DNA of 64,000 nucleotides from Smallanthus sonchifolius (taxonomy: Eukaryota; Streptophyta; Magnoliopsida; Asterales; Asteraceae), in assembly GCA_023525975.1 (NCBI GenBank), contig CM042046.1, forward strand, positions 38,967,501-39,031,500, written 5' to 3'. The notes beneath the pieces were generated by a model. It did no database searches. It was not told the origin of the DNA and was given only the letters and a program-made list of their open reading frames with translations. The position numbers and the translations under genes are program-made. Positions 1 through 11,880 of this stretch are shown here, one piece after another; within the stretch, counting starts at the first letter, position 1, and the number at the start of each line of letters is the position of its first letter.

Positions 1-804
1 GAATTCTTTGTCTTTACAGTGAATGTCAAGATACCTTGTCATAGGAATGTAAGACCAGAATTGAAGTTGACTTAGTGAATTGTCAGGTAGAGCTTGATGA
101 ACCGGAACATATTCCACTGTCTTGGGAAGAGGATAGATTTCCATTATGAGGGGCTTCTGGGTGATTCTATCGATTGTGTACTTTGACTTTACCCTCTTGC
201 ATTTAGCAGTCTTTATTATCTTAAAGTCACTGTCACATTCTCTGTCAAGAAATGTAGCAAAGTTTCTTGCATCTCTATTATTTCCTAGATTGTAGAATGG
301 AGCTTTGTTTAGTTCTCGAAGATTATATCTGGGCAGTGACCCGAAATCATGCATGTTTGCAAAGTACTTGATCCGCCCATTATTTCTCTTTATTAGATAC
401 AGATTTTTCTCATTTTTAAACATCCAACTAAGAATAGGAGAACGATCGTTCTTCTTTGCAAGTGCATTAGAGGATGTGACGTAATGTACTTCTTGTGGAG
501 GAAGGATCTTGAACCAACTTTCCTTCTTATCTGGAACTGCTGAGGACGATGTTGCTTCAGGTATGTCTGTTAGTTCAGCAACATGTTCAGCCGATAACTC
601 CACGTGGGGAGGTGATTCGGCGAATACATCGCTATCAATACCTGTAATCACCTTTCCCTGAGCACTGATGTATGTGGGAGAGGTAGGCACATCAGCATCA
701 AATGTGGGAGAGGTAGGCACATCAGCATCAAAGAAATCTTCTGCCTCAAATATTTCCTCTCCCTTTATCCTCTGGCGCACGGACATAAACGACCATTAGT
801 CTAG
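1..804 (-). pseudogene. Env-like extra ORF of copia element, C-terminal part
   Basis: The minus strand reads open from about 780 to the window edge in one frame. It gives roughly 260 residues: an acidic start (KGEEIFEAEDFF), a Ser/Pro/Glu-rich linker, then a basic domain with SWMFKNEKNLYLIKRNNGR and CKRVKSKYTIDRITQKPL. The same domain order appears in the plus-strand copy at 15,570-17,068 (PKRVRDKSVKHL, NFSMKDLTSLNDKYC), so these are two diverged members of one family. After removing the Athila insert and one target-site copy, the frame from 9,443-10,155 does not run straight into this frame but reaches a stop, so there is also a frameshift near 780. The function is unknown; I saw no clear transmembrane segment. 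Confidence 0.6.
673..732 (+). repeat. 30-bp tandem duplication in the env-like ORF
   Basis: Two exact copies of a 30-bp unit (673-702 and 703-732) lie in the minus-strand ORF. They duplicate a 10-residue segment (VPTSPTFDAD) without changing frame, so this is a simple in-frame slippage. Confidence 0.85.
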
Positions 805-809
805 ATAGA

Positions 810-2463
810 TGATGTGTCGCAAAGCACACATGCAGTTCCGTCGTGTTTCGTATCATTTTCGTACGTTTTTAGAGACGTTTTGAGTTATTTATGTTTAGTA
901 CTGAGTTGTACCTTGTTTTATAGGTGTCACTTTTGTGCTTAAACGAACAAGAAGGGTGAAAGAAGCGAGCACGAGAACCCAGGATGAGAAACGGAAAAAG
1001 TCGGGAAAGAGTCCAACCGTAAAATAGGCATATCTCGGGCTAGAAAATTAGTTACGGGGCCCATTTTATATCGATTTGGAGTAGCTCGATGAGAGGAGTT
1101 CAAAAATCATGTTTTTTTTCCCTCGGTATGTGAGAGGATAGACCAAGTGCCCTTGCAGTACGCGAGGGTCCCCAGTTACGAGAATTTTAACCTATTTTCA
1201 GGGTTTAATAGATTTTGACTCTCCCAATAGTTTTATAACTGATTTCCAGCCATTTAGAAGAAGAAAAGAGGTGATTTTGAAGTAGAGGAGGTCAATTGAA
1301 GAGGAAAGTTGAAGACTTTGCTCCCGGGTTCGTTAGATTTAACATTTTCGGTTTCAAGATTCAATTTTTATCTTTGTTTGCTTCGTTTGAAACCATGTTC
1401 TTTTCATATACTTCTGTTTTGATGTGTTTGAGCATGATCGTTGGCTAAAACTTTGATACTACCAAGGTTCATGATGATTACTTTGTTAAAGTATTGATTA
1501 TTATCGGTTTTGGATTCAATTGATGGTCTGATGACTTTGTAAACAATCTTAGTATGATAATTGTGATGTTATAGCATGTTTGATTCTGTTTTGTGATTGA
1601 TTATAACTCTGTATGTTGATTGTGGTTGTCTACCAGTTTGATTAGCATATTTAGGTCATAGATTCTAGGATTTGTGATTGCATGTGGTTTGCTAGAAATA
1701 GTAGCCACAGGAGTTGTCATTGATTGCTGATTAGAAGTGAACGTGTGTCCTAGTTCAATACCCGAGAGGTGAGGATTAGTCGTTTACTCTTCGTCATTAG
1801 GAATCCGAGTGTCAATCGTCTGAGAGGAAGTTGGGGTAGGTGTCTAGTGATTGTTGCTATTCTAAATCATAGTTGTTATCCTGAGATTACCCCGTGCATT
1901 CCCCGAATGTATCGTAGGCAGTGAGACTGAGAGGTAATCTGTCTATTCGGGTACATTGTCATAGATGGAAATACCTAAGAGATGATCCAACCATCTGGTG
2001 AGTTTAGTACACTTTAGGTGCCTTAGTTAGTGACACCCTGAGAGTGATTAGGGATCCACTAGGTTATCTATAGTTGTTATCCTTATAAACCCAGATCCAT
2101 CATTGTTTCCAGAACCGGTAGAAGTTGTTCTTTGCAAGTAGGATTCCGACCTAGGTAGTGTTCTTCCCATTCATGATTTCATCTTAGTATTTTGTCTTGA
2201 TAGTCTGAGCCGTTCTTAGTTTATTGCATTCATCAGTTAATTCAGTAGTGTAGTAAACCCCCCATCAATCAATCTTTAGTCCTAGTCTAGTTTTGTTTCA
2301 TAGTGTCTCTAGGGTTCGATAATCCGGTTTACCATTAAGCTGTGCTACACTCGATAGGTACACTTGCCTGTCAGTGCGGTTTAGTTAGAGGGCATTCATT
2401 TTATTACTTAGGAATCTAGGTTAGGTTTTGTAGTTGTTTTTATAAACTGTCTGGACGACATCA
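810..2463 (+). repeat. 5' LTR of the Athila element
   Basis: This 1,654-bp LTR starts TGATGTGTCGC and ends GACGACATCA. It is collinear with 7,771-9,437, with scattered, mainly C/T, differences. Near 1,128-1,166 it carries degenerate copies of the CTCGCGGTACGCGAG palindrome; the 3' LTR has an exact one. The late segment CGATAGGTACACTTGCCT (from 2,351) recurs in related form in other LTR ends of this window. Confidence 0.92.
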
Positions 2464-2469
2464 GTTTTT

Positions 2470-2486
2470 TGGCGCCGTTGCCGGGG
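2470..2486 (+). other. Primer-binding site, tRNA-Asp type
   Basis: TGGCGCCGTTGCCGGGG matches the complement of the 3' end (with CCA) of plant tRNA-Asp(GUC) as I know it. It lies 6 bp after the 5' LTR. This primer type is usual for Athila and Tat elements. Confidence 0.9.
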
Positions 2487-2667
2487 ACACCTGGCAATAG
2501 CAATATTAACTCTAATAAGTTATTTGTTTGATTTTTGGTTTTATTTTGTTTTCTTTTGAGTCTGTCTTGTATGCTTATCCTACGTGCTATTTGTGTGTCT
2601 AATCTAGGTAAGAGTGTTTTTGTTCTTTGAGTCTTTCTGTTTCTTTCTATCTTGTGTCTTTCTGTGT

Positions 2668-5349
2668 ATGCACAATACTCGTTCACAGGGATCACCACCT
2701 TATTCAGCTTTCCTAGAGCATGAACGAGAGCTTCACGAGCGCACCCGTGACTTTCTGGAGCGTTTGAAAGCATTGTGCAGCAACCAGGTACGTCCTACTA
2801 GCCCAATTCCATTTCCTAAAATGGGCGACGCTGATCCACCAGCGAGACGTACTGTACACCAGAGGGCCAGTGATGGGGTCACTAGGGCAAGATCTTCGAT
2901 CACCCGCCCCACCATTCCAAATGTCAATTCTTGGCAGATCCCATCACATGTGATGAGTACAATCACTCATGCTACTCAATTCCATGGCCTTGAGGATGAG
3001 GATGCACCCGGACACTTGTCTCGTTTCGTTCGTATATGTGATACCTTTAATATCACGGGTGTATCTGAGGACGCAATCTACCAACGTCTTTTCCCATTCT
3101 CGCTCTATGGGCGTGCATCTACTTGGCTTGACACCCTCCCTGACAATTCTATCACAACTTGGGAGGATCTTTAAGCCAAGTTTTACAAGAAATACTATCC
3201 ACCTTCCAGGGCCGCTCGCCTTCGGGACCAAATCCACTCCTTCCGGATGGATCCCGACGAGCCTTATGGTCTGGGAGCGGTTCAACACGTTGTTGAGCCG
3301 ATGTCCCCAACATGGTCTTCCTGATTGGGCGTAGTGGAGAAATTCTACAATGGTCTCACCTTCAAGAAGCAGTAATTGTTCAATATAGCTGCGGGAGGCC
3401 ATATCATGGATAGACTCGAGCCCGCTCAGTGCGAGGAAATGTTCAAGAGCTTTGCTCAAGCCGAACAGCAGCATCCATCCACTGGGATTTCCATTCCTAG
3501 TGCTAGATCATCCACCTCATCTTCCAGAGGTGTGCATCAGGTTACTCCTGATTCTAGTGTGGTTGCTGCCCTCACTGCTATGGCTAACGAGATATAGGAG
3601 CTGAAGCTCAGTGCTCAAAGGTGTGAAGTGTGCAGGGGAGGACACGACACTCGGGACTACTCAATCAATAATCCAGAGCAGGTGAGCTATGCTAGCAACC
3701 AGTACCAGAACCGAGGGTATAACAACCACAATTCATTTGGCTCGGGATGGAGATATGGAAATAACCCACCGGGGTTTAATGGTCGCCATCAGTATCAGCA
3801 AAATGGAGGAGGAGATACAGAAGCTAGCTCGGGAAGCCGTGTTGACACGAATACGATAAAGGAGATGATTGAAAACCAGACACAGATGCTTGCCCACCTG
3901 GTCCAGAGGGACAGAGAAGCTAGGCAGAGACTGGATGAGCATGACACCCTACTAAATAATCAGCAGTCGGCATACCAGGATCTGCAGCGCATGGTGGAGG
4001 ACATCGCTAAGAGTCTGAAGGATCGACAGGGAGGTTCATCTTCAGGCCCCAAAGCTTCAACGATGGCCGTGTCAGTCAGGAGTGTGGAGAAGAAAGAGGT
4101 TGTAGAGGATGACCCCCACTCCAATGTGTATAACATTCCGTCACCTGAGGAGGTCAAGAAGATTGACTGGAGAGCTCGGTTTGCTGAGATCGATGAAAAG
4201 ATGGCCGAGGAGCAGGTTGACGAGGAGAGAGTAGTTGTGATGCCTACCGCAAAGGCAGAGGAGAAGAAGGGGGCGGAGATGAAGACCCCCGAGATTGACC
4301 TGACTCGTGTTCCCTACCTAGCACGTTTGCTGCCATTTAAGTAAGCTAGGGAACACGGTCACTTCCTTGACATGTTCAAACAACTTAAGGTCAATCTTCC
4401 GCTGATAGAGACCCTCCAACGCATGCCAAAATATGGCAAGTTCCTGAAAGATCTTCTTTTCAACAAGAAGAAACTCGAGGGGGTCTCAAAAGTCTCACTT
4501 AGTGAGCAATGCTCTGCGGTGGTGTAGAACAAGCTGCCCAAGAAATTAGGAGATTCAGGTCATTTCACGATCCCATGTCTCCTAGGCAGTTTGCCCTTGC
4601 ACCACGTGTTGGCCGACTTAGGTACTAGCATCAATTTGATGCCCTATTCTCTATGCAAGCAGCTAGACCTTGGTGAACCATAGCCAACGCGCATGAACAT
4701 TTCCTTGGCTGAACGCCCAGTCAAGTATCCACGGAGAATTGTGGAAAATCTTTTAGTGAAAGTAGGCAAATTTGTCTTCCCCGTGGATTTTGTGATTTTA
4801 GACATGGAAGTGGATGATAGAGTCCCACTCATCCTAGGACGCCCATTCCTACGCACCGCAAAGGCATTGATCGATGTCTTTAATGGGAAACTCACACTTT
4901 GTGTGGGAGGTGAGTCGATCATTTTCGATGCTACAAAGTCCGTGAAGGATGTTGGTGAGCATAGCCACTCCGTCTGCATGCTCGATGCCTCCATGGACAA
5001 TTATCGAGACTCTAATACAGTGGCGGATATTGTTAAAAGAGATGAAGGAGAGATAATAGAGGAGCCTTCAGATTAGTTGGAGGAGCTTGAAAAGATTTTG
5101 GTAGGGTCCTCATTCCTAAGTGCTGACGATGATGCTTACAGTCTGAGTGAAGTATTAGCACAAGTGGAGCAGATGGTTTGTGAGGCACCCATAGTAGAGA
5201 GTGTTGAGGATACTGATGATCCGGGTGAATTTGTAGAGGTCATGTCCATAGAAAATCCAATTCCTGAACCTCTACCTATTCTGTGTTCTAAAGGGGGAGC
5301 TGCTGAGCCAAACCCTAACTCCATCTGCCCAAGGTCTAGGCCATCGTGA
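2668..5349 (+). pseudogene. Athila gag-protease, broken
   Basis: The natural start is the ATG at 2,668 (MHNTRSQG). Gag runs to about 4,500. It has the retrotransposon gag core (FPFSLYGRASTWLDTLPD, FYKKYYPPSRAARLRDQI), a zinc knuckle near 3,625 and a coiled-coil-like linker. The aspartic protease follows, with catalytic motif ADLGTSINLMP near 4,615 and PLILGRPFL near 4,830. The frame is broken by stops at 3,172, near 3,595, at 4,342, near 4,525 and 4,681, and at 5,074, and by a pair of compensating shifts between about 3,265 and 3,335. The zinc knuckle reads CEVCRGGHDTRDY, so the last cysteine has become tyrosine. No RT follows. The copy cannot make a working polyprotein and would depend on a helper. 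Confidence 0.88.
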
Positions 5350-6670
5350 AAGAGAACCCGTACTTTAATAGAGTCATCTAGGTTGAGGGTAGTGAAAACC
5401 CCAAGTGTGGGAACGTCGAGGGGTGACAATTTACTTGATTATTTTTTGCATATCATGTTCGGACCGGGTAGATATAAGTTGTGGTGGAAAGACATGGGTG
5501 ATAGTTACATAGGACATTCCATGTTGTTGGGTGTAGTGTTGAGATGGAGGACTGGTAGGCCACATAGGATGAAGGCGGTCCCGGTTAGGATCAAGGAGAA
5601 GCCTCTTGATAGGCTTGTTTGAATCTCGGGTATATGCCTGGGATGTAGAGTTTGTATGCATTACTTGGTCTGAATCCGTGTCAATTCCCGTGTTTTTTTT
5701 TCGGTTTATGTGTTTTGTGTATGTCGTGTTTTGCAGGGATTCACGCTCGATTCGGTAAGGAAAACCAACATAAACGAAGTTCCAGGTATTTTTACATATG
5801 TTTTTTATGCTTGGGACAGGGTTTTAAAGAATTTGGGTTAAGAAAAAATTTAAAGGGTCTAAAATTTTCTAAGTATAAAATTGAGAAAAATTTCAAAACT
5901 TTTTGTGATTGTAGTCCCCTCGCGGTACGCGAAGCGTAGACACAAGTCTCTCGAGGTACGCGAGAGACAAATGTTTTAGGCCGGCTGTTTTTCACTCCCT
6001 AGCGGTACGCGAGGGATTGGGGTTGCCTCTTCACGGTACGCGGGGGCCGCCTGAATCACCTTTTGTTCCTTGTTTTCCCATGGTTACACGTACCCGTCAC
6101 CACCATTCATCCACCATCTATCCTACCATCATATCACCACAATAATCATCATCTATCATCTATCCAATCATCCACCACCAACATTCATCCATTACCATCA
6201 TCACCATATCATTCATTCACCGACTCTACCATGACCATGGGAAACAAGAAACCATTCGTAACCGATAACCCACCTTTCCGTGGCATTCATGTCTATATGT
6301 TTGCCACACGTCGGGTACGTGTCCTTGCATCACATCCATAGTCTTAGTGAGTCAGTATGAGTCTTTTATTTGTGTTAATTTAATGTTGCGGGTTTGTTGT
6401 GAGGTTTATCTTGCAGGTATTCTTCGTCCTGTCCGTACTCAATCTCCATTCGGGCGGGACGAATGCTTCTATCACTGTGTAAAGGCAACCCAACAGTATG
6501 TGCAAACGCGACTGAAATGCTATACGGTGCACACGAGAAAGAACGAAGCTAGATACATTGCTTTGCATCTACATCACCAGCTAAGTCACTTCCTGTTTAT
6601 TTTTGCATTTTTATTTTTAGTTGTGTCTTACTTCACATTGAGGACAATGTGTCTTTCAAGTGTGGGGATG
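5350..6670 (+). other. Post-protease region of the Athila element, pol deleted
   Basis: This segment takes the place of RT, RNase H and integrase. It holds short open stretches (5,383-5,622 includes GPGRYKLWWKDMGDSY), a cluster of four CTCGCGGTACGCGAG-like palindromes (5,919-6,046), and a CA-rich low-complexity stretch (6,070-6,240). It ends in ATTGAGGACAATGTGTCTTT and AAGTGTGGGG (6,636-6,665), a signature I associate with the 3' side of Athila coding regions. I see no enzymatic domain. Confidence 0.6.
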
Positions 6671-7770
6671 TGAGTCTTTAGTTCTTTAGTTTGTGTCTTT
6701 ATAAAAATCCAAAAATCCAAAAAAAAATGAAAAGTTTTAAAAAACGTCCTTTGAAAATACAAGTTTTGCATAATAAATGGAAAATGATAGTACAACTAGA
6801 TCTACTTGTTTGAGTTTAAATGATATAAATAATAGAAAACGTGTCTAATTAGTGATGTTTTGGTAGACCCAGCCAACTTGAATAGCTTAAATAGCCTGTG
6901 AGTGTTATTTAGGATTAATCACTTAATAAATTCATGAAATCTTGTGGGTACTCATCTTATGGTAATGGTAATACTGAAACTGTCAATATAGGGTGATAGG
7001 TACCACGTTAAGTTAATATTTAGAGGTTTTTGAAAACTTTCTTGGGACACCACTCTCTTTTTATGAGAATAAATCCAAGTTTGGTGGCGTCCGCATCCAT
7101 AATTCTTTCTAATAATGAGTGTAATTAATAAACTGAAAGCTTAAGTCTTAACCTATGTGTTACCCTCCGGCATAGCGAATTGGTTGATACACCCATGGGT
7201 TGGGATTTAAGTGATCACTGTTTTGGATAAATAAGTTTTGATTTATGTGTTACTCACCGGGATAGTGACTCGGTGGATACGCCTCTAAGTTAGATACTTA
7301 TATGCTTTAATTGATAAGACTGCATCCTATGTGCTACCTTCTAGGATGGTGACCTGGGAGACGCACCACAAGGAAAGGTTGATTCATACATTTGATAATA
7401 CTCATTTCAATTCATTCCATTCATCCATCTTAATTTCTAAAACATGTAAATCTTAGTTTAACGTGATGGGAAAATCTATATGGTTTAACCCGTGCCTAAA
7501 CATGACCGTGAGACGGGATTAGGTAGAGCTGTAACTTTTGAGTGTGAGTCACATAGGTTGATTGATTGTTGTATAAAATGGAATTAGAACACATCACGTG
7601 AGCTAGATAGTTGGTGCTTGGGTTTAATCGGACAGAAATACTGATTATTGATTTTTTAACGCGTGAGTATATTTGTGCTAATTGGTAATTGATATTTATA
7701 AAGATAAATCTCAGTTATGATTCCATTGCAGATTTTTCAAGAACGAAAAAAGGTTAAGTGTGGGGATGTT
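6671..7770 (+). other. Athila 3' non-coding region with degenerate repeats and PPT
   Basis: This 1.1-kb AT-rich region is non-coding. About 7,155-7,375 contains three degenerate tandem copies of a block with the core TGTTACYCWCCGGSATAGYGA followed by GGTTGATAC-like and CACC-like segments. The purine-rich tract AGGTTAAGTGTGGGGATGTT (7,751-7,770) directly precedes the 3' LTR and is the likely plus-strand primer. Confidence 0.6.
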
Positions 7771-9437
7771 TGACGTGTCGCAAAGCACACATGCATTTTC
7801 GTCGTGTTTCGTATCGTTTTCATATGTTTTTAGAGTCGTTTTGAGTCACTTATGTTTAGTACAGATTTATACCTTGTTTTATAGGTGATCGGTCACTTTT
7901 GTGCTTAAACGAACAAGAAGGGTGAAAGAAACGAGCACGAGAACCCAGGATGAGAAACGGAAAAAGTCGGGAAAGAGTCCAAACTTAAAAGAGGCATATC
8001 TCGGGCTAGAAAATTAGTTACGGGGCCCATTTTATATCGATTTAGGGTAGCTCGACGAGAAGAGTTCAAAAATCAGGTTTGTTTGCCCCACGGTATGCGA
8101 CATGATAGGCCAAGTGTCCTCGCGGTACGCGAGGGACCCTAGTTACGGGAATTTTAACCTGTTTTCAGGGTTTAATAGATTTGGACACTCCCAATAGTTA
8201 TATAATTGATTTCCAGCCATTTAAAAAAAGAAAAGTGGCGATTTTGTAGTAGAGGAGGCCAATTGAAGAGGAAAGTTGAAGACTTTGCTCCCGGGTTCGT
8301 TAGATTTAACGTTTTCGGTTTCAAGATTCGATTTTTATCTTTGTTTGCTTCGTTTGAAACCAAGTTCTTTTCATATACTTCTGTTTTGATGTGTTTGAGC
8401 ATGATCGTTGGCTAAAACTTTGATACTACCTAGGTTCATGATGATTACTTTGTTAAAGTATTGATTATTATCAGTTTTGGATTCAATTGATGGTTTGATG
8501 ACTTTGTAAACAATCTTAGTATGATAATTGTGATGTTATATCATGCTTGTTTCTGTTTTGTGATTGATTATAACTCTGTATGTTGATTGTGGTTGTCTAC
8601 CAGTTTGATTAGCATATTTAGGTCATAGATTCTAGGATTTGTGATTGCATGTGGTTTGATAGAAATAATAGCCATAGAAGTTGTCATTGATTGCTGATTA
8701 GAAGTGAATGTGTGTCCTAGTTCAATACCCGAGAGGTGAGGATTAGTCATTTAGTCTTCGTCATTAGGAATCTGAGTGTCAACTGTCTGAGAGGAAGTTG
8801 GTGTAGGTGTCTAGTGATTGTTGCTATTCTGAATCATAGTTGTTATCCTGAGATTACCCCGTGCATTCCCCGAATGTATCGTAGGTAGTGAGACTAAGAG
8901 GTAATATGTCTATTCGGGTACATTGTCATAGTTGGAAATACCTGAAAGGTGATTCAACCATATGGTGAGTTTAGTACACTTTAGGTGCCTTAGTTGGTGA
9001 CACCCTGAGAGTGATTAGAGATCCACTAGGTTATCTATAGTTGTTATCCTCAGAAACCCAGATCCATCATTGTTTCCAGAACCGGTAGAAGTTGTGCTTT
9101 GCAAGTAGGATTCCGACCTTGGTTGTGTTCTTCCCATTCCTGATTTCATCTTAGTATTTTGTCTTGATAGTCTGAGTCATTCTTAATTTATTGCATTCAA
9201 TAGTTAACTCAGTAGTGTAGTAAACCCCCCCAACAATCAATCTTTAGTCCGAGTCAGAGTCTAGTTTTGTTACATAGTGTCTCTGGGGTTCGATGATCCG
9301 GTTTACCATTAAGTTGTGCTACACTCGATAGGTACACTTGTCTATCAGTGCGGTTTAGTTAGAGGGTATTCCTTTTATTACTTAGGAGTCTAGGTTAGGT
9401 TTTGTAGTTATTTTTATAAACCGTCTAGACTACATCA
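7771..9437 (+). repeat. 3' LTR of the Athila element
   Basis: This 1,667-bp LTR starts TGACGTGTCGC and ends GACTACATCA. It carries an exact CTCGCGGTACGCGAG palindrome at 8,119-8,133, where the 5' LTR is degenerate. It is followed by the target duplication ATAGA. Confidence 0.92.
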
Positions 9438-9442
9438 ATAGA

Positions 9443-10155
9443 TCTTCTTTTGTGCTTGTTCTTTGGCTTTCCTGGTCTTTACCTTGATCCTTATCATTTT
9501 TATGGCCTTTATTATCATCACCATCACCGTCATTATCATCACCTTTGTTATTATTATTGCCACTGCAGCCATCTTCTCTCTTTCTTTTCCTTTTCTCTTT
9601 CTTTTCCTTCAGTCTTTGCAATTCTTTAAGCACGTACTTCATGCTGTCTCTTAGGCTTTGAATCTGACCAGTTTGGATGTTAATAGTAGTCTTAAGAGTA
9701 TCATTCTCTTTATAAAGCTTTTCAATCTTTGAGTCCTTGGCCACAGAGTCTTGTTCTAGACTGAATACCCTCTGCTGTAGTGCATGAACATCTACCGGTT
9801 CACACATGATCTTTTCTTTTCCCTTGTCTTGCTTTGTAGGGACGGTAGATATGATGATTGGTGTGGACTTTTGCTGGAGTTGTTCAGAAACTTTTGCTTG
9901 CTTCCTTGGAACGTGCTGAAAGACGAATCCGCGTTCTGGCAGTAGCAGTGGCGGCGGCGGCCGATACCAATATTTTTCTGAGGACGAGCATGTTGAGACG
10001 AACGTATGGATAGGTGGATCACGCAAAACAGAGCTCGTATGATCGAGATATGAGCAAAACAAGTTTTCTTCTTGCGTGGTGCTCAGCAGTTTCGTACAAA
10101 ACCGCTTAGAACGGCTTGTATGCAAAGGTGTGACCCCATAGAACCTTATATTCAT
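9443..10155 (-). pseudogene. Env-like extra ORF of copia element, coiled-coil middle part
   Basis: The minus-strand frame is open from 10,155 to the Athila insertion point. It encodes a Pro-rich segment (RPPPPLLLPERG), a basic linker and a heptad-like helix (LQQRVFSLEQDSVAKDSKIE, then further Leu-spaced repeats), then a Lys/Arg run and an Asp/Gly/Asn-rich tail. The plus-strand homologue near 15,580-15,780 has an equivalent coiled coil. The piece is bounded by the solo LTR on one side and the Athila insertion on the other, so the apparent start Met at 10,155 is only an insertion edge. Confidence 0.6.
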
Positions 10156-11880
10156 TGTTGGGGAGCATTATGGGGTATAAGAAAAATGTCGGGAACGTTT
10201 TTTGGTAACGTTAATTTAAGGGTTTAGGTACGCGAATGAGCGCGCCGGTTGTATTCGGTTTGGGACGATTTAGACCGAGTTTGTAGCTTGATGGTCCTGA
10301 GTAAGTTGGTTAGTGTTATAAAGGTCGAGTGTTGATCTGGATGATTATATTGACGACAGGTTCGCGTTGGACTAAGCGTTTGCGGGTATGCGACCTACAG
10401 AAGTAAAGCTTCGCAACCGGTGAGTTTCTAATACCCTTTTTTGAACGTTTAACTATTTTTGGGGCTATCGTACATACTTATAAGATATGTTTAACATATT
10501 AAACGTGTTAAGAGTTTTAGGTTTTAACCTGATGTGTTTAGGAACTAAAACATTCAGTAATGAGTCGGAGGGTCTACGTGGGTGTTTATGATATCATGTG
10601 ATCTAGTTTTAAAGGCCGGTATTTGGTCATGGGTCATATAGTTTTAACCTAATAGGGGAGAGTCGGGGGACGAGTCTATATGTCATGCGGGTACAACTAG
10701 GTGGTGTTACAAGATGTGCACGTACATGGTATGTGCTTAGATAGTGATACATAGTACTTGAATGTGTGTCACCTAACAGCGGGGTATTGTGTGATGAGTT
10801 AGGCGGGGTGAGTCGGGATATAAGCTTAACACTTATGAATATGTGTAAGATACCTTATCCTAGTGCTATGTGTGAAGTGCAGGTGCAGTTAATGAGTCAT
10901 GTACATAGAGTATAATGTTATGTGTTTTATATATGTGCTGTGTGTATTGTGTCGTTGTCCTTGTGACACGGCAGGTATTGTGTTTGCATTGTTATCTTTA
11001 TGACACAGCAAACGGGTTGTGAATGACAAAGTCCTTCGGGAGGTCACAAAAGGTGACGATGTCCAACAGGATAGTGATGAGCTCGAGGTGTGTCGAACGC
11101 CTGACGAGGGTAACCCTGACGAGGGCGCGGTGATGTGGTATGTGTTTGTATGCATATATATATGTGTTAAATTGCATACAAGTGTTGAGTTATATATACT
11201 GTTTATGAGATTATATTGGCGTGGTGAATAGATGCTATTAATGTGATGTGTAGAGTTATGTTGACCATTGTGTCAGGATGAGTACGTTGTGTATAACTGT
11301 CGTGTCAGTTGGCTTGTGAGAGTCTTAGTTAGGGCTGGCTAAGCCGGATGTCTAGGGGTGATTGAGATAACCAATGTGTGGTTAATATGTATGGTAAAAT
11401 TTGAGTCATCGGAATAGTAAGCTCGATCCATGCCGGGGAGACTTATTGCGTTATAATTATGGGTTGAGTCTGGGTGGTGAACCCTTTTGGGCTAGTGTAA
11501 TATAACAGGGGTTATCTATGTGTTAATAATTTATAAAACTATGTTCTAAAGACTAGAAGGGCTTGGGTGGAAAAAAATATGAAAATGAGACGAGTTGGAT
11601 TTTATTTAAATTAAACTATTAGAACTCACTCAGCGTAGCTGACTTTGTGTGCACGATAGATTGTCTTGCATGTGAGCGTTGGCGTCAACTTATCTTGGCT
11701 TAGGAGCGACGTTACTCGGATTGGTGTGCATGCATTGGTGAGGTAAACTTAATGACAATAAATAGTAATTAATGTTCTTAGAAAGACTTCCGCTGTAGGT
11801 TGATTAATAATAAATGTGTTTTAAATGAGAATGACCCGTTATGAGGACCAACTGTATGATGCCCGGGTTGGGGTCTTACA
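10156..11880 (+). mobile_element. Solo LTR, probably Ty3/gypsy chromovirus type, inserted in the copia ORF
   Basis: This non-coding 1.7-kb block separates two parts of the minus-strand extra ORF. It starts TGTTGGGGAG and ends GGGTCTTACA, the TG...CA pattern expected of an LTR. Inside is a splice-donor-like GGTGAGTTTC near 10,420 and a long GT-rich stretch. I found no matching 5-bp target duplication (TTCAT against AATTA), so the left edge, and possibly the orientation, is uncertain. Confidence 0.5.

Larger units (their letters stand above)
810..9437 (+). mobile_element. Athila-type Ty3/gypsy element, non-autonomous, with full target duplication
   Basis: Two long direct repeats (810-2,463 and 7,771-9,437) start with TG and end with CA. 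They are flanked by a perfect 5-bp target duplication ATAGA (805-809 and 9,438-9,442). A primer-binding site complementary to tRNA-Asp follows the 5' LTR, and a purine-rich tract precedes the 3' LTR. Between them lie only gag and aspartic protease remnants; no RT, RNase H or integrase was found in 5.3 kb of internal DNA. The tRNA-Asp primer site, 1.65-kb LTRs and protease context (INLMPYSL, PLILGRPFL) fit Athila. The element landed inside the copia extra ORF, so it is younger than that copia copy. The LTRs differ at many sites, so it is not recent. Confidence 0.93.

Noticed and set aside
2408..3474. Minus-strand ORFs opposite Athila gag
   Set aside because: They overlap the recognised gag core on the other strand and have no recognisable motif.
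6063..6673. Two plus-strand ORFs of 90-110 codons in the Athila element
   Set aside because: The first is a CA-rich low-complexity stretch and the second has no known domain. No start context or conservation supports them.
9463..9654. Plus-strand hydrophobic ORF that could look like a membrane protein
   Set aside because: It is antisense to the Lys/Asp/Asn-rich part of the env-like ORF; the hydrophobicity comes from antisense of charged codons.
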